Shown piece after piece: positions 13,614-25,768 of a stretch of 64,000 bases of DNA. The position numbers were made by a program, and so were the translations under genes. The stretch comes from Endothia cerciana. Its lineage: Eukaryota > Ascomycota > Sordariomycetes > Diaporthales > Cryphonectriaceae. The stretch lies in NCBI GenBank assembly GCA_026119935.1, contig JALRMH010000045.1, forward strand, positions 186,001 through 250,000, given 5' to 3'. Position 1 is the first letter of the stretch. Each line of letters opens with the position of its first letter. The notes beneath the pieces are model-generated. The model saw only the letters and a list, made by a program, of their open reading frames with translations. It was not told the DNA's origin and ran no database searches.

Positions 13614-13820
13614 CTAGGCCTGTGCTGTTATATTGGGACAGGAGCGGAGGTCTCGCGTGGTGATGATGATGTAAGGGGAGCACAGCCCTCCGCTCTGGCC
13701 TGTTGTGTCTTGTATATGAGGTCGGCGGCGCCTGTAGAGGCGGGCCACGAACCAGAGGCCGGGAACGCACATGATGAAGACGGAAACGATGGCGATGATG
13801 GCGTTCGCGTTCAGGCCCAT
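13614..13820 (-). CDS. Candidate small single-pass membrane protein
   Basis: This 68-residue frame starts in a fair context (CACCAGC before ATG). It encodes a strongly hydrophobic N-terminal helix of about 20 residues beginning NANAIIAIVSVFIMC, ending in GLWFVARLYRRRR, a basic stop-transfer cluster. The tail after residue 36 has no clear conservation, and the true gene may be spliced to minus-strand open frames further downstream (to about 12956), which are Ser/Thr/Arg-rich. I infer a small tail-facing membrane protein of unknown role. It could be a chance open frame, since the overlapping plus-strand frame is also long. Confidence 0.3.
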   Translation of the reverse strand: MGLNANAIIAIVSVFIMCVPGLWFVARLYRRRRPHIQDTTGQSGGLCSPYIIITTRDLRSCPNITAQA

Positions 13821-14801
13821 GCTGGTGAGGATGCTCTATCAAGCCCTGGTCTGGGGATGAAGATTGGAGGCACGAGAAGACTATACAGAGAAGTGCCAAC
13901 GATCTTCGATCTAAGGAGCATGGTCAAATACTTCCTCTGCATGGCTGGAGTCGCAGATGTGGTATGCCAGAGTTTGGACAAGACAGCCGCAAGCCATGAT
14001 GCCAACGAACCCAAACACACGATGCCAACGAACCCCAGGACATGATGAAAGTGCTGTGCGCCGCCATATGCCCCTCCCTTTGCTTGTCCAAAATCCGGCC
14101 TATCATCCCCCGCCCCTGGATCTATCTCAGAAGAGGCGCTCTTTTCTGCGGGGGGGGGGGGGTGCTGGCTGAAATGCCTATGCGGGCTGCAAACCAAATT
14201 CCGAGCCACCCAGAGCCTCTGAAACTGGAGCCGGAATGCTCATTCTGCCCTAGGCGGGTAGAAAGTGCTGAAAAGGCTCCAAAAGCACTCATGTCCAATG
14301 ACTCCAATCTGAACGGCGGAAATTGGACAAAGTGGCTACACAAATAGGGGCAGTACCTGGCTGTGCATAAGACTGGGACGCAGTTGCCCAAGCTATGAGG
14401 CGGCTTCTGCCCAGTAGCGGCGTCAGAAGCGAATCGCGTCTTGAGATTTTGGACATAAAGCCACATACACCCCCCCCCCCCGAGATGCAGGCTGGCCTGC
14501 ACCAGGATTGGAGCGTCCGGAATACTGCAGTGGCGCCACTGGCCATCCACTCAGACACATCAAGGAAATGGCGAGGATGCTTCATGGAATGAGCACGCCG
14601 CGCGTATCCGGGAGCTATGCTACAACCGGATGAAGACAAGAAAGGAAACATCACTGCTAGCTGTAAAGGCTGCTATGGAGAGGGATTGTGGGCTGCCAGT
14701 CTTCCCGTGAGTCTTTGGTCCCGCCTTCTCCAAGCCCATTGATGGTTCTGTCGCTGTGTCAAGTGCTGTAAACCGGGAAATACACAAAAAAACTATAAGT
14801 T

Positions 14802-17559
14802 TTGCGCAGGAAGCATGTGTGGGAGTGCAAACTGAAGAATGTACTCGGCTTTCGCAAGAAGGTGAAGAAGCATGATTGGCCCAGGATATACCGGCACTAT
14901 AAGCAGCGAGAGGTCCAAGGCAAAGGTTCGAGGCTATACCTCAACCCAGAGGAAATTGAGTGGAGGAGGGCATGGAAAGAGATGAGAAGGTGTGGAGCCA
15001 CGAGACTCTCCCTATTTCAGGGTATTTGGCCTGACTGTACCACCTCAATTGCGGCCCCGAAATGATGCTGACCTCGATTGTCATAGGTTCCTTTGAGTCC
15101 CCTTCCCGCCGACGTCGAGCTCCGTACTCCCTCGCCCGACACTCAACTTACATCATCGACCACAAGCATCGGCTCTCGTGTTGTCTCTGCAGAGCGATGG
15201 GCAATGTCAATACCTTCCAACTATGTACAACGCGAAGGACCCGGCCTATCTGGTAGTCCTCGTATTCAGGTCTATCGATCGGAGACGCCTGTAATCGCAA
15301 CAGATCTGTTGAGGACCTTGCTGAATTTTAAAGGCCCTGGCAAGGTCAAATTCAAACTAGAATTAGGGGCCCTCATTTCAGTCCCAGAACCTATACTCAG
15401 TTTCTTTAGCAACCCAAAACATCCCACTCGTAGCACTCATCGACCAGATGACCAGTACGTATATGTGTCTCATTTGATGTACTAGATTGCGTACAGGCCT
15501 GCCTGAGAAATCCATACTCACATACTTTTCATGGACGCCGCCTCCTGAGCATCACCTCAGCATCGGCGCGAGGTCCAAGGCTACAAAACGCGGTGCATCC
15601 TCGTCTTCAGGACCAGGACTCATGACCGATTCTGTTTCTTGGTGGGACTCCATCGGAAATGGCCAGTTTCACTCCCGGCCAGCCCCTGAACCAGGCACTT
15701 CGGATCTCGAGTTTGTTCGCGAGTTAGTAGAGGCCATATTCTTGCGCTCCAATAACTTGATCGACTGGAGTGATATTGCTGGCGTGAACCGGCTGTTGCT
15801 CCTTTTTGCGCATCTTCTCAGGGCTCCTGGAGAGCTATTGTCATTCATTTGGAACAACGGCCCTCCTAACCCTGAGGGTCTCGTGGGTACACCTCATGGA
15901 AGCAATGAGCCAACCCGAGCGACTCTGCCCTAATTATGCGGACTCCTGTGCAATTCTGCTGGAGTTTGGAACCCAACACCGCTGGTTAGGCGTCACTGGT
16001 AAGATGTTCTGGCGTTGCATCAATTCCACAAGCGCGATCGGCAGATTGGATCTGCTCAAAAGAATCTGTGACCTTCGTGAGAAAGGATCCTGGTCCGATG
16101 ACGATAAGGAACTACGCCAAGCCTGTGTTTTAGGCTCTCAACCACGACCATCTCGAATGCGCAAGGCTTTTGATCGCCACGATGGGCCGCATTGACCTTG
16201 CAAAGGCATTACCATTTCTGATCAAAACGATTGACAGCGACAATGATCAACACATGGCCTTCTTGACAGCGATACTGGGGAAGGGTGCCGACGTTGACAA
16301 AGCCTTGGTGATGGGAGATCCCAAGCTTGCTTATATTCATCGCAATATTCCAGCTGCATCAACTGAGCGCTGCCCACCATCCATATTGGGCTTTTGTTTA
16401 TTACTTTTCAGACTTTCGGTGTTTCCAGAAATTTGTCATCCACAGCAGGGTACCAAGTTCCCAGATCACCAGAGCAGGTTTCTTGGACGCTCTCGTCAGT
16501 CGCGGAACCTCTCTTGAACAATACCTGGGAGCGCACAGTACAGTCTCCACTTGACATGGCACAATGGCTTGAATTGCTTCTGCTGGAACAATGTCGAGTC
16601 AATACCATGCCAAGAGCCCAAGAGAGCATGAACGCAAGATAAGGATTATCAGAAGTCTTCTAGATTGCACAGCAGACCCTGTCGAAATGGTCAATTCAGC
16701 CCCTGCCAGGTCCAATGGGTTCACAGCCCTGCAGATAGCGGCGCACCGCGGCGAACTGAACATCGCGATCCTCCTGCTGAGCCGTGGGGGCTGGCGTCAA
16801 CGCACCCGCGTGTGAAGAATGCGGGCAACACGGCTTTGGATGGAGCAGTCTTTTTTTTGGCAGGCTCGACATGGTGAAACTCCTTCTCAACTCCGACGCG
16901 CTGAGTGCCAATCGCGGAATGACCGGATTTGATGGAGCTATTCGAGAAGCTGAGGGGCAAGAGCACTTCGCCGTCGCAAATTTGATGCGTGAGAATTCCA
17001 AGAACAATCTGAGATGGGACATACCCAACCAACCACGTCGAGATCTTGGCGAGTACTCGTATGCGGAGTCAGAGACCTCTGAAGAAAATGAAGACGTGTT
17101 TGGGCCTATTCGTGCCCTGGAGCGTTGTAGATAAAATTGTTGCCTGAGTCAACGGTTGGCGACGATATCGTTACAGGAAGGCATTTGAGAGGCGGTGCTG
17201 ACAAGACTTCTGTGGAGGGAATTGGTGAGGCAGTCGATGATGACTCTCTTCAGCAATTGTATGAGGGTCTCTGCAAGGACTTTGCTGAGGAGGAGGAGGA
17301 GGAGGAGGAGGAGGGGGGGGTACAGACGGGGATGATGATGTGGAGTCATGTCTGCCACTCCGAACGAAGGACTTGGCCGACAGCTACACCATGCACGTGC
17401 AAGAAGAATTCCCTGTCAACACCCAGACCTTCATTTTCGGGCAATGGCGACCTTGATGTTGAAATTATGGCCTTCATGGACGATGCAATGCCCTGGGATT
17501 ATGAGGGAGAGAGGGCTAATTCATTGGAACCCGCAGACTGCAGCTATCGGTACTAGACT
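14802..17559 (+). pseudogene. Decayed Clr5-domain / ankyrin-repeat gene
   Basis: The segment 14810-15000 encodes a C-terminal half of a Clr5-like fungal domain: KLKNVLGFRKKVKKHDW, then a YKQREVQGKGSRLYLN block ending in WRRAWKEM. It has no ATG; the frame only opens at TTG, or just after a possible acceptor at 14809. A Ser/Pro linker follows (15093-15440), then helical segments (15690-16120), then ankyrin-like units such as NGFTALQIAAHRGELNIAIL (near 16718) and GRLDMVKLLLN (near 16864), and an acidic tail with a GAG-coded poly-Glu run (17283-17310). The reading frame must jump at about 16128 (TTTT), 16787 (G5), 16806-16815, 16850 (T8) and 17313 (G8). Such proteins are usually nuclear or signalling repeat proteins. 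I read this as a pseudogene; sequencing errors in the homopolymers could explain some, though probably not all, of the breaks. Confidence 0.65.
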
Positions 17560-17986
17560 TGCTATAAGATTTACTGGGCCTGGCCGTTCGAAAGACATGA
17601 GTTCGCTTATGGGATGGCAGTCGGCCTTGTGCACACATGAGTGCACAGTGTCCAGCCAACTTCTAGCAACACAACTACTGCTGAAACATCATCTCACCTT
17701 GGCCGCACCCTCAAGTCTATCATCGTAGCTATTGTGAAAACCTAACCCAACAGGTTCCTGTCGTGGACTGTGACATTGGTGGTCATGCCAAAAGACTGGG
17801 CCATGCTTTGCAGGGGTTCCCCAGGTCCCCCGGGCCCAGCCGTCTTGGCGGAGCCGCTCGCCTGCCGCAGTCCCTCCTGAAAATTGACACTCGGCTGATT
17901 CCGCCCGACTACACGTCTTCCTCTGTCTGCGGCGAGCTTTCTCGACGCAACTTTCTGTCGATGTCGCCGCACCGCAGTCCGCCAAG
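17560..17986. other. Spacer upstream of the bS6m gene
   Basis: About 430 bases with no supported gene. A 110-codon minus-strand frame crosses it and overlaps bS6m exon 1 antisense, but it has no motif. It most likely contains the bS6m promoter. Confidence 0.5.
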
Positions 17987-18554
17987 ATGTTGTATGAGAT
18001 GATTGGGATCGTGAGAAACACCCCGAGCCGTGCAGGGGAGATATTGGGTAGAGGTCCGTCTGCTAACGGTGCTGCCCTGACAGGTACGACCCGGCAATCT
18101 TGTCGAGGTAAAAGAGTACGCCTCCATCCTCCCCACGACCGTCATCTGCTCTCCCCCCTGCCAACACCAACCCGCGTGAAATCTCGAGATGGAGCGACTC
18201 CGTCAGATACAGACAGACAGACAGACAGACAGACAGACCACTGACCTTGCACCGCCCCACAGAATCGTCCTGGCGGCCGGCCAGCTCGTCCTCAAGCAGG
18301 GCGGCGTGATCCGCTCCATCAACAACTGGGGCGTGTTCACGCTCCCGCGCGCCATCTCGAAGAACCAGGCGCTCCACCACAACGGGCACTACTTCGTGAT
18401 GCGGTACGACGCGAGCACCAAGACGCAGCAGGACGTGTGTAACGCCCTGAGGCTGGACCCGCGCATGATCCGCTCGACGAGCGTCAAGCTCGGCGACGGG
18501 AAGCTGGACACGCTGTCGAGGTTTGGCCAGATCGACTGGCTGACCAGCTCCTGA
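17987..18554 (+). CDS. MRP17: Mitochondrial small-subunit ribosomal protein bS6m
   Basis: Three exons, 17987-18010, 18084-18115 and 18263-18554, give 115 residues. Joined, the start reads MLYEMIGIVRPGNLVEVKE, then IVLAAGQLVLKQGGVIR. This is the typical bS6 pattern: a first beta strand, a helix, then the SINNWG turn. The middle part includes HYFVMRYDAS and the end LDPRMIRS, both family hallmarks. The protein sits in the small subunit of the mitochondrial ribosome next to bS18m (family knowledge). Exon 1 is only 24 nt and exon 2 only 32 nt, so simple ORF calling misses two thirds of the N-terminal half. Intron 1 has a TGCTAAC branch-like site at 18061; intron 2 carries a CAGA microsatellite. 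The yeast name is used by analogy. Confidence 0.9.
18210..18238. repeat. CAGA tetranucleotide array inside a bS6m intron
   Basis: About seven tandem CAGA units lie in intron 2 of the bS6m gene, 25 bases before the acceptor. Confidence 0.9.
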
Positions 18555-20231
18555 TGGGAGGAGGGGAATGGAGTGGGGCTTCAAATACGCGCGCTGGAAG
18601 GGAGCAGGGGCCAGAGGAAGGGCATATACCTAAGAGAGCAGGTGGCTGTGAGATCATGCTGGGCGGGTGAGGAGGATGGTTTTCGGTACCACGCTTGTAA
18701 CCTCTCCTGGGCCCCGAGCGGGGCAGCGTGTATGGTGGATAAGAGCACAAGGCGTATTTAGAGACGATGCGACCTATGATGAGGGATACGTGGGCCCTGT
18801 TGGTTTGCATTACCAGGAGCGGGGAAAAGAGGGCCTATGACACGAGGAGCTTGCCGCAGACACCATAGATCTCATGTGAATCGCGACGGGTATTGGTACC
18901 TTGCTGGCGCGAAGCATATGCGAGCACCGCCGAGCTGGTATTTGGAAGTGGCCCTGCATGTGAACTTTCTCACTTCAAGCCCGCCAGAGTTTTCGCTCAG
19001 GACATTGCTTGCACAGTAACTCCTCTCGCGCGTGTCTATGCACATGGTGTTGTGAGTTTGATCACTTGGGCCCCGGGGCCTCCACGGCGTCTTTGACATC
19101 ATACTTTCAAGTGGTGGACCGCCACGTGATCGAAAGCTGGCAATAAGCTCGGTGTCCTCGACGATGAGGCCTCGAGAAGGGTGGAAGTTCCGCATAGATC
19201 CCTCCAGCGCTGACTTATGCCTGATCGGAAGCTGAATCCATACAACATGAAAACGACCTGGGGGGTGGACGCGCACTTATCCATGGTCCTTGTCGGGCAG
19301 TACATCGGGATCTCGGAGGAGCCGACGATGATGTCCGCTGGACCCGCGACCACGATACTCTTTTATAGTGGCGACGCGCGTATTTCCAGTCAGAGGGTTT
19401 CTTACCCGCGCAAGCCTCGACTACTTGGCAATATTGTGCTCTTTTGACTCGATGATGATCTGGCGCGACCTATCGGTTCCCTCCCTTAGTTGGTGCTTAC
19501 GTCCCGCCCATCGTCCGCCCACCTCCTGGTCTGGATCTTCCACCAAGAGTATGGATGTCGGGTGTCACACTGACCAACGCGCCTCATTATAAGTGCTCTC
19601 CTTCTTCTGAGGCTCAAGGGGACTGGAGACAGCTCGTAGCCAGGGCCGTATCCGCAGGGACCGACAATTCAAGTAGAGGGTTGTATCGTATCTCGTCCAT
19701 AGTGAGCTGGGCAGGTGTTGCCCTGGTATACATCTATGTACTCGGATCCTTTTCTTCACCATGGTAATGACCACAGCTTCCGTGCAGTATTTTGAGTCCT
19801 GAACGTTCAAGCAAGAGCAGCAATCCCTGTCGAGCAGAGACCCCTGCCCTGAACGTTGCCATCCTGGTGTTCACCCCACCTTTGACGTGAGATTGACCCC
19901 ACCATACTTAGGGCCGGCAATGTCGCTGCGCTTGGATCTTCTTCGCTTGGGCACCAGCCCTGTCGTCACTTTCTCTCTGTTCCATCTCACGTTCCCTCCA
20001 GTCCTATCTCCTCGCCTCCCAGAGCTGATGCTGTCATACTGTCCAAGATATCTCCTCTGAATGAGATAGACCCGGTTCCCGTTACATCTCCCCCCTGACC
20101 TCTACCCTGCCCCGGCGAACTGTAGGTAATCTCCACGCGGGAGCGTGCGTCGCGTCATTCGGGCCGACCTCGAGCAGCAGCAGAACCATACTGTAATACC
20201 TGTGACCCTCGGCTACGGGCTTGGAGCCAGC
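18555..20231. other. Intergenic region between bS6m and DCN1
   Basis: About 1.7 kb without a supported gene. Open frames are all below about 135 codons and mutually overlapping. The last 300 bases, from about 19930, are C/T-rich with runs such as TCTCCTCGCCTCCC, as expected for the DCN1 promoter and leader. Confidence 0.5.
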
Positions 20232-22046
20232 ATGCCTCCTCTCACCAGCATCCAGAAGGCCATGGTCCAAAGGTTCATGTCCGTCACCGGAGCCAATGAG
20301 AAGACAGCACAGAGGGTAGGTTTCTCTTCTTCTCTTGCATTGCTGTAACTGTATCTCGTAATCACGATGCTGTCCTGCGCTCCCACTGATTTGAGGTGCC
20401 TGTCTCTCCTCCTCCTCAACCGCCTGGACACCTATCTCCTCGGACCCCGTGGGCCTGCTTCGTTCCGGACCTGTAGCTAACATCGCACATCAAACAGTTC
20501 CTCAAGAACGCCAACTACAAGCTGGACGTTGCGGCAGATACGTAAGTGTATCGTTTGGCCATCCTCGACCTCATAAACATTATACTCGCCTGCCTCTGCC
20601 CGCCTCTGCCCTGCCGTGCCCTGCTGTGCCAAAGTGGACAGCACCCCGAGCTTCCTGGAGTCACCGATCGTTTGCCCTGGATCATCCTGCCTACCACACC
20701 GGACGGAAGGAAGTTGGGATGACAGCCTAGGCCTTCACATCAGACCTGTGGCTGAGCACAACAAGAAGACCATCATAAGGCCGAAGTGGGGGGTTCGTGC
20801 TGGGACATAAGGAGTGCTGTGCTGCTGAACCTGGACTGAACTTGTGAAAACCTTTGGGCAGAAAAAGTAGCCGCTGGAAGAGGGGAGCCAAGGCCAATTG
20901 CGCCTGCCGGGCCAACGCGTTACCTACTCTTTAATCCCAAAGGTCAACCAGTGCACCTCCTAGCATGCTCCAAAAGTTGCTGCGCAAGCTCAAGAGGGGG
21001 GCCAACTCCACGTCGAGTCAACCTTCCAACACGACGAGGACCTCTCAACCCCAGCCACACACATCATCGTCGTCCTCCTCCTCATCAGCACAAGCCACAT
21101 CCCCTGCAGCCGCAGCCATGGCCAAACAAAAGAGGAAGAGAGAGGAGCAAGGAGGCCGCGATACCTCTCGGTATGCGAAACTGGATTGCCAACACATCAC
21201 TATTCTGACCATTCTCACCGTCCTCACCATCCCCTTTACCAAACTCAGGAAGCTCGTGACCAAGATGTCGCTCCTCCCTCTTCGGCCAAAGCAAGACACA
21301 TCATGACTAGATAACTTCCGAGCATCAACCTGCTGACCACGATCGCTCGCAGGTACCTGAGCGCCGGCAACGCCGACAGCGGCCGCGTCGCTGCCATCGA
21401 GAAGGCCTACGACGACCTTGTCACCCCGGCCCGCGGCGACACCCGCGATGTCCTGTCCACCGAGACCACCCTTGAGTACCTGCAGGAGAGCCTTGACGTC
21501 AACGTCGAGAACGCCGAGATGTTCGTCGCCATGGAGCTGGTCCAGGCCCCCGCCATGGGCGAGATCACTCGCCAGGGCTTCGTCGACGGCTGGAAGGCCA
21601 CCGACCTGACCACCTTCAGCATTACCGCCCAAAAGAAGCACGTCCGCGACCTCATCGCCAACCTGGCCTCCGACCGCGCCTACTTCCGAAAGGTCTACCG
21701 CCACGCCTTCATCGCCGGCAAGGAGGCCTCGCAGAAGTTCCTAGCCCTCGACTACGCCAAGATCTACTGGGGCATCCTCTTCTCGCCTCCCGGCCGCCCC
21801 TGGAAGTCCGCCTCTCGCGACTGGTCTGCCCTGTGGGCCGACTTCGTCGAGGAGAAGTTCACCCACTCCGTCACCAAGGACCAGTGGAACATGACCCTCG
21901 AGTTTGCCAACAAGACCATGGAGGACTCGGCCCTCCAGTTCTACAGCGAGGAGGACTCCTGGCCCGGTGTCATTGACGACTTCGTCGCCTGGTACCGCAA
22001 GAAGTACCCCCAGGAGGTCCTGGAGGACAAGATGGACGAGGACTAG
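20232..22046 (+). CDS. DCN1: Defective in cullin neddylation protein 1 (Dcn1)
   Basis: Three exons, 20232-20315, 20498-20541 and 21353-22046, give 273 residues, the usual Dcn1 size. Residues 1-45 form a UBA-like domain (SIQKAMVQRFMSVTG, then FLKNANYKLDVAADTYL). The rest is a DCUN1/PONY domain with the characteristic GEITRQGFVDGWK, WNMTLEFANKTM, and SWPGVIDDFVAWYRKK blocks. Dcn1 is an E3-like co-factor that helps Ubc12 transfer the ubiquitin-like Nedd8/Rub1 to cullins, so it controls SCF-type ubiquitin ligases in nucleus and cytoplasm (family knowledge). Intron 1 is 182 nt. Intron 2 is 811 nt, unusually long for a fungus, and holds a 113-codon open frame. Exon phases agree at all junctions. 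The stop is GAC-TAG. Confidence 0.93.
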
Positions 22047-23271
22047 CCGTCTCGGAAACCGAAGCCTCGCTGTCGCAGGATCTGGGAGCCGTACAGCCCT
22101 CTCTGTCTCGTGTCAGGGGCACCTGAGGGCAGCATGGAACTGGATAGGAAATGGGAGCCAGGCATTTGGATTGGGGGCCTTGGGGAACTGGGCTGAGGGC
22201 TTCCTGGTGTGGGATCTGAGAGGACCCTGAAGGAAGTCACAGGCTGAGGGACTCTTGACGACCAGCCAGGGGAAGGACCAATCATCTGTGGTTCAGCGAC
22301 GGCATAATACGGATCAATGGAATGCCGCCGGCCTCTCGATCACATATGATCACTGCCGTTGTCCCCCGGCACTTGTTTTCCGAATGCATGGATAGAGAGG
22401 CATCTGGGGACGAGGAACGAATGCACAAGGCCATGCATGCCACGGATATCATAACCTGCCTCGCTTCATCTCTTTGACATGTCATACGTAGGCATGTTCA
22501 GTGACCTGAGCCTGCAGCAAGTCTGAGACGGCTACCATCATGCGGCAGCCTCGGCGCCGCTGCTGCATCGCTGGAGAGGCACGGCGGGCCTTGACCCCCC
22601 GCCCCCCTCCCCAACGGCGCACGCCCGACCTTAGAACCTGGCCCTCTCCTCTCTTGGACTGTGAGACAGGCTCACATGTCATACATAGTGATGCTGTTGA
22701 GCCCGAGGGCGTTATAGTCCCCCTCCCCCCTGGGGGAACTGAAACGGTATACGGGACAACATGTAGCGTTCCCCTTCTAGCACATAGTGCCCACGAGGCA
22801 ACGTAGACATCAACAGCACTTAGGCGAGGGTGTGCATAAGGCTCAGCTCCAACGGGGACCACCGGTGATGGGGATGGATGGGTATTGTATGTATGTGGCT
22901 AGCTCCGGGACCGCAACCTGCTCTGCACTGCCGTGCCGTACGATGCGCCCCTGCCTTCTGTCTATCGGCCGCCAAGGATGGTAAAAGAAATGGGTGGTGG
23001 GTATAGACACACGAATCCTCTGATGAGATACATACACGCCAGTTCGAGACGCCGCGACAGCGGCCTTTCCTCCAATCAATCTTGCTTGGTACATGACCGC
23101 AGCCGTTGTCAACCCACCTTGTTTCATCCAACGCCCTTCCCCCCCCCCCCCCCCCAAGGCCGCCATCCAGTGGTTATCTTGGAGATATCACCTGATCTCA
23201 TCGCACCGTGATATGCTTGCTTGCAAAACCGTGTGTCTGTCTAGCTGTCTATCAGGAAAGTGACGAGTAAC
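22047..23271. other. Convergent intergenic region between DCN1 and MVP1
   Basis: The 1.2 kb between two converging genes hold 3' UTRs and spacer. No gene is supported. A C17 run lies at 23139-23155, the longest poly-C tract in the window. Confidence 0.5.
23139..23155. repeat. Poly-C tract (17 C)
   Basis: Uninterrupted C run, about 115 bases downstream of the MVP1 stop when read on the minus strand. Confidence 0.9.
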
Positions 23272-25736
23272 CTAGTCACCTAGGGGCATGCCCTCGAGCT
23301 CGTCGAGGAGCCGGCGCCAGTTATCCGCCAGCATCTCCGAGTACTTGACGCGCTCCTGGGCCCAGTCCTGGTTCCAGCGCGAGACGTGGTATTGTGTTGA
23401 TTGGAAGGTGATGAGCTCGTCGCGGATGCACTCCTTGACGAAGACGGAGCGGTTGTGCTGGTTGACGATCGATTCTTTGTCCTGTCGCGGCGCTGAAGTC
23501 AGCACTCGTTGCATAGGATTTGGGTAATGGGCTAATCGAAGGATCGACGTACCTTGATGATAGCCTCCACGACCTTCTCGATCTCTCCGGGCTTGGCCAT
23601 TCCTTCGGGCTTGGCTCTGAGGTTCGCCAACTTGGTCTCGTTATTCTGGATCCGCTTTTCCAGGTATGGGATGTTGTCCCGATCCAGCCGCTCCCGGCGG
23701 TCAAACAAGTCCCGCACACTGACAAGCGCGTCACGCTGCCTCTTGAGATCCTCCAGCACGCCCTCGTCCCATGCACGCGCCTCGTCCTCCATCAGCGTCT
23801 GACTCGTGCGCAGGTGCTTGCTCATGGCGGTCAGGCCGTCATTGAGCAGCGGCACCTCGTTAGTGTCGGTCGCGTATGTGTCCGATGTGGCCTCGGTCAG
23901 AGAGGTCAGGCCCATGGCGATCCGTGCGTGGTCAGCGGCGACGCCCTCATTGCGCTTGACGAGACGGTCCATGACGCTGCACACATTAATGTAGAGTTCA
24001 GCACTGCGACGCACGCCGGCGCGGGTCTGAAGGAATAGATCTTCGAGTTGGGGCGACAGGGAATCCTCAAGCCCCGGTGGCAGAGCACGCCCCGCGAATT
24101 CATCCTGTACGGAGAGGTTGGCTTGCTTGCGCCAGACAGAGAGCTCAGTAGGCACTGTGAGGAACATGATGACCAGCTGCTCCTGACTCAGGATGGGATG
24201 GCGGACGATGGCGTTGAGAAACCTGGCGAGACCACGGCGACGCTTCTCTATAAATGCTCCATCATTTGATAGGTGGTTGCCGTTGACTGGATCAGTGAAT
24301 CAGTATATAGACCGGCTACGCGATAGAAGGGTGGACATACCGGCAACCCGTTTTGGCGGCAAGAGAGGCAGTATTCTGAAAGGATACCTTTTGTGTAAGC
24401 AGTCCAACAACCACACAAAGTCGCTATATCTTCTGATGACTTTGCTCCCCCTCCTGATACTAGCAACTTCGTAGTTGTGGTGTTGGAACATGAACATGCC
24501 CTCTTTCTCGGGCATCAACGTCACGACGATATTCTCCTCCAGAGCACCGCCCGTCCTGCCACTGCCTATAGTCCTGCTCGTGGGGCCAGGCCGCGGCTCG
24601 CCAGGGTCCCTGCCGCCATTACTCCCTCCTGGCGGCCCAAACGGGCTGGCACCCTCGTCAGGGTTGCTTACGGCACCGCCAAAGAACTCCCCTCCCCAAG
24701 CACCGCTGGGCGACTGGGCAGGCGCAAACGAGCTTTGCCGCGTCGACCCGGGAGCTGAGTCATTTGTCGTGCCAATAACGGTCGTGGTGAAGGTGGAAGT
24801 CGTCCGGGACGGTGGCGCGATAGGGCTGTCGTGGACTCCATTGCCGTTGCCATTGGTGTTTAGGACATCGGTCTCGTCGGTCGGCCTGTCGCCGTTTGTT
24901 GGCTTGGGAGGCTCGGGAGGCTCGGCGGCATGTTTGTGGTTTTTGTGAACGTCTGGAGTGTTCCAGGGATCATCTTGGTAATCCATTGAGGGCTTCCGGA
25001 AGGTCGTGGGTGTCCTGGCCGTCGTAGGCGTGGTATCCTGGGTTGGTGGAGTTACGGGTCTCTGCGGTAGCTTCGCGCCGAGTTCGCTGGTTCCAGCGAA
25101 GACTTGTTCCGCGGAAGGTTTATCTGTAATGCCAGGGAGTCTGGCCTGCGGGAGGTCTGCAGTTCGACGTTCGGCACAGTCAGCTAGATGATGATTGACG
25201 GATTCAAGCATTTAAAGAATTGGGTTTCTCGTGTGTAGCGAATGCGCGTTAATGATAGGGTAAGAGCAGGAACACAAGACATCAATCAACCCCAGTCTCG
25301 CCCCACAATAGCTCTTTGGGCCTCGACGGGCAGATGATGTCCTGGCCAATTGCCAACACAGCGCCGAGGCAGATCCGCCTCCACTGCTGAGGTGGTTGCC
25401 GCTGAGGTCCCAGATAAGATAAAGGGCGTGCAGGTCGTGCGGTACAGGCGGTTGCATATGCAAGTAGGGACGATATCGACAGGTTTGACCGTACGCGTAG
25501 TTTGATATGGTAAATCTGAGGGTGCACTTACTTCTCCTCCGCTCATCAACGCTATCCAGACTGAAGGTCTCACCCTCCTGGGCAAGCCCAACTAGCGCAA
25601 GCAGTACATTGAACTCGTTCCGGCCTAGCGCAACTTCGCCACCAGCTGGCGCGACGATGCTCATGATCTTGGCCTGCGCATCAGCATCCAGCCTCGCCGC
25701 AGCTAGCACGCGCGAGACGCCCGACGACGATACTCT

Positions 25737-25768
<32 letters not shown>

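Larger units (their letters stand above)
12104..14800. other. Mostly non-coding region with weak minus-strand ORFs
   Basis: After the DUF3716-like gene come a T22 run (12585-12606), a G13 run (14150-14162), a C12 run (14470-14481) and a 15-bp direct repeat at 13998 and 14021. Minus-strand open frames at 12956-13396 and 13614-13820 look slightly protein-like. A 282-codon plus-strand frame at 13197-14045 overlaps them and has no motif. No complete gene model could be built. Confidence 0.4.

Noticed and set aside
13998..14035. 15-bp direct repeat (two copies) as a CRISPR-like or transposon footprint
   Set aside because: Only two copies with an 8-bp spacer, in a eukaryotic genome, with no mobile-element gene nearby; most likely a small local duplication.
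13197..14045. 282-codon plus-strand open frame
   Set aside because: Composition and lack of motif suggest chance. The minus strand at 13614-13820 looks more protein-like, and the two cannot both be ordinary genes.
20965..21306. 113-codon open frame as a separate gene
   Set aside because: It lies wholly inside the DCN1 intron on the same strand and is low in complexity. I treat it as intronic until transcripts say otherwise.
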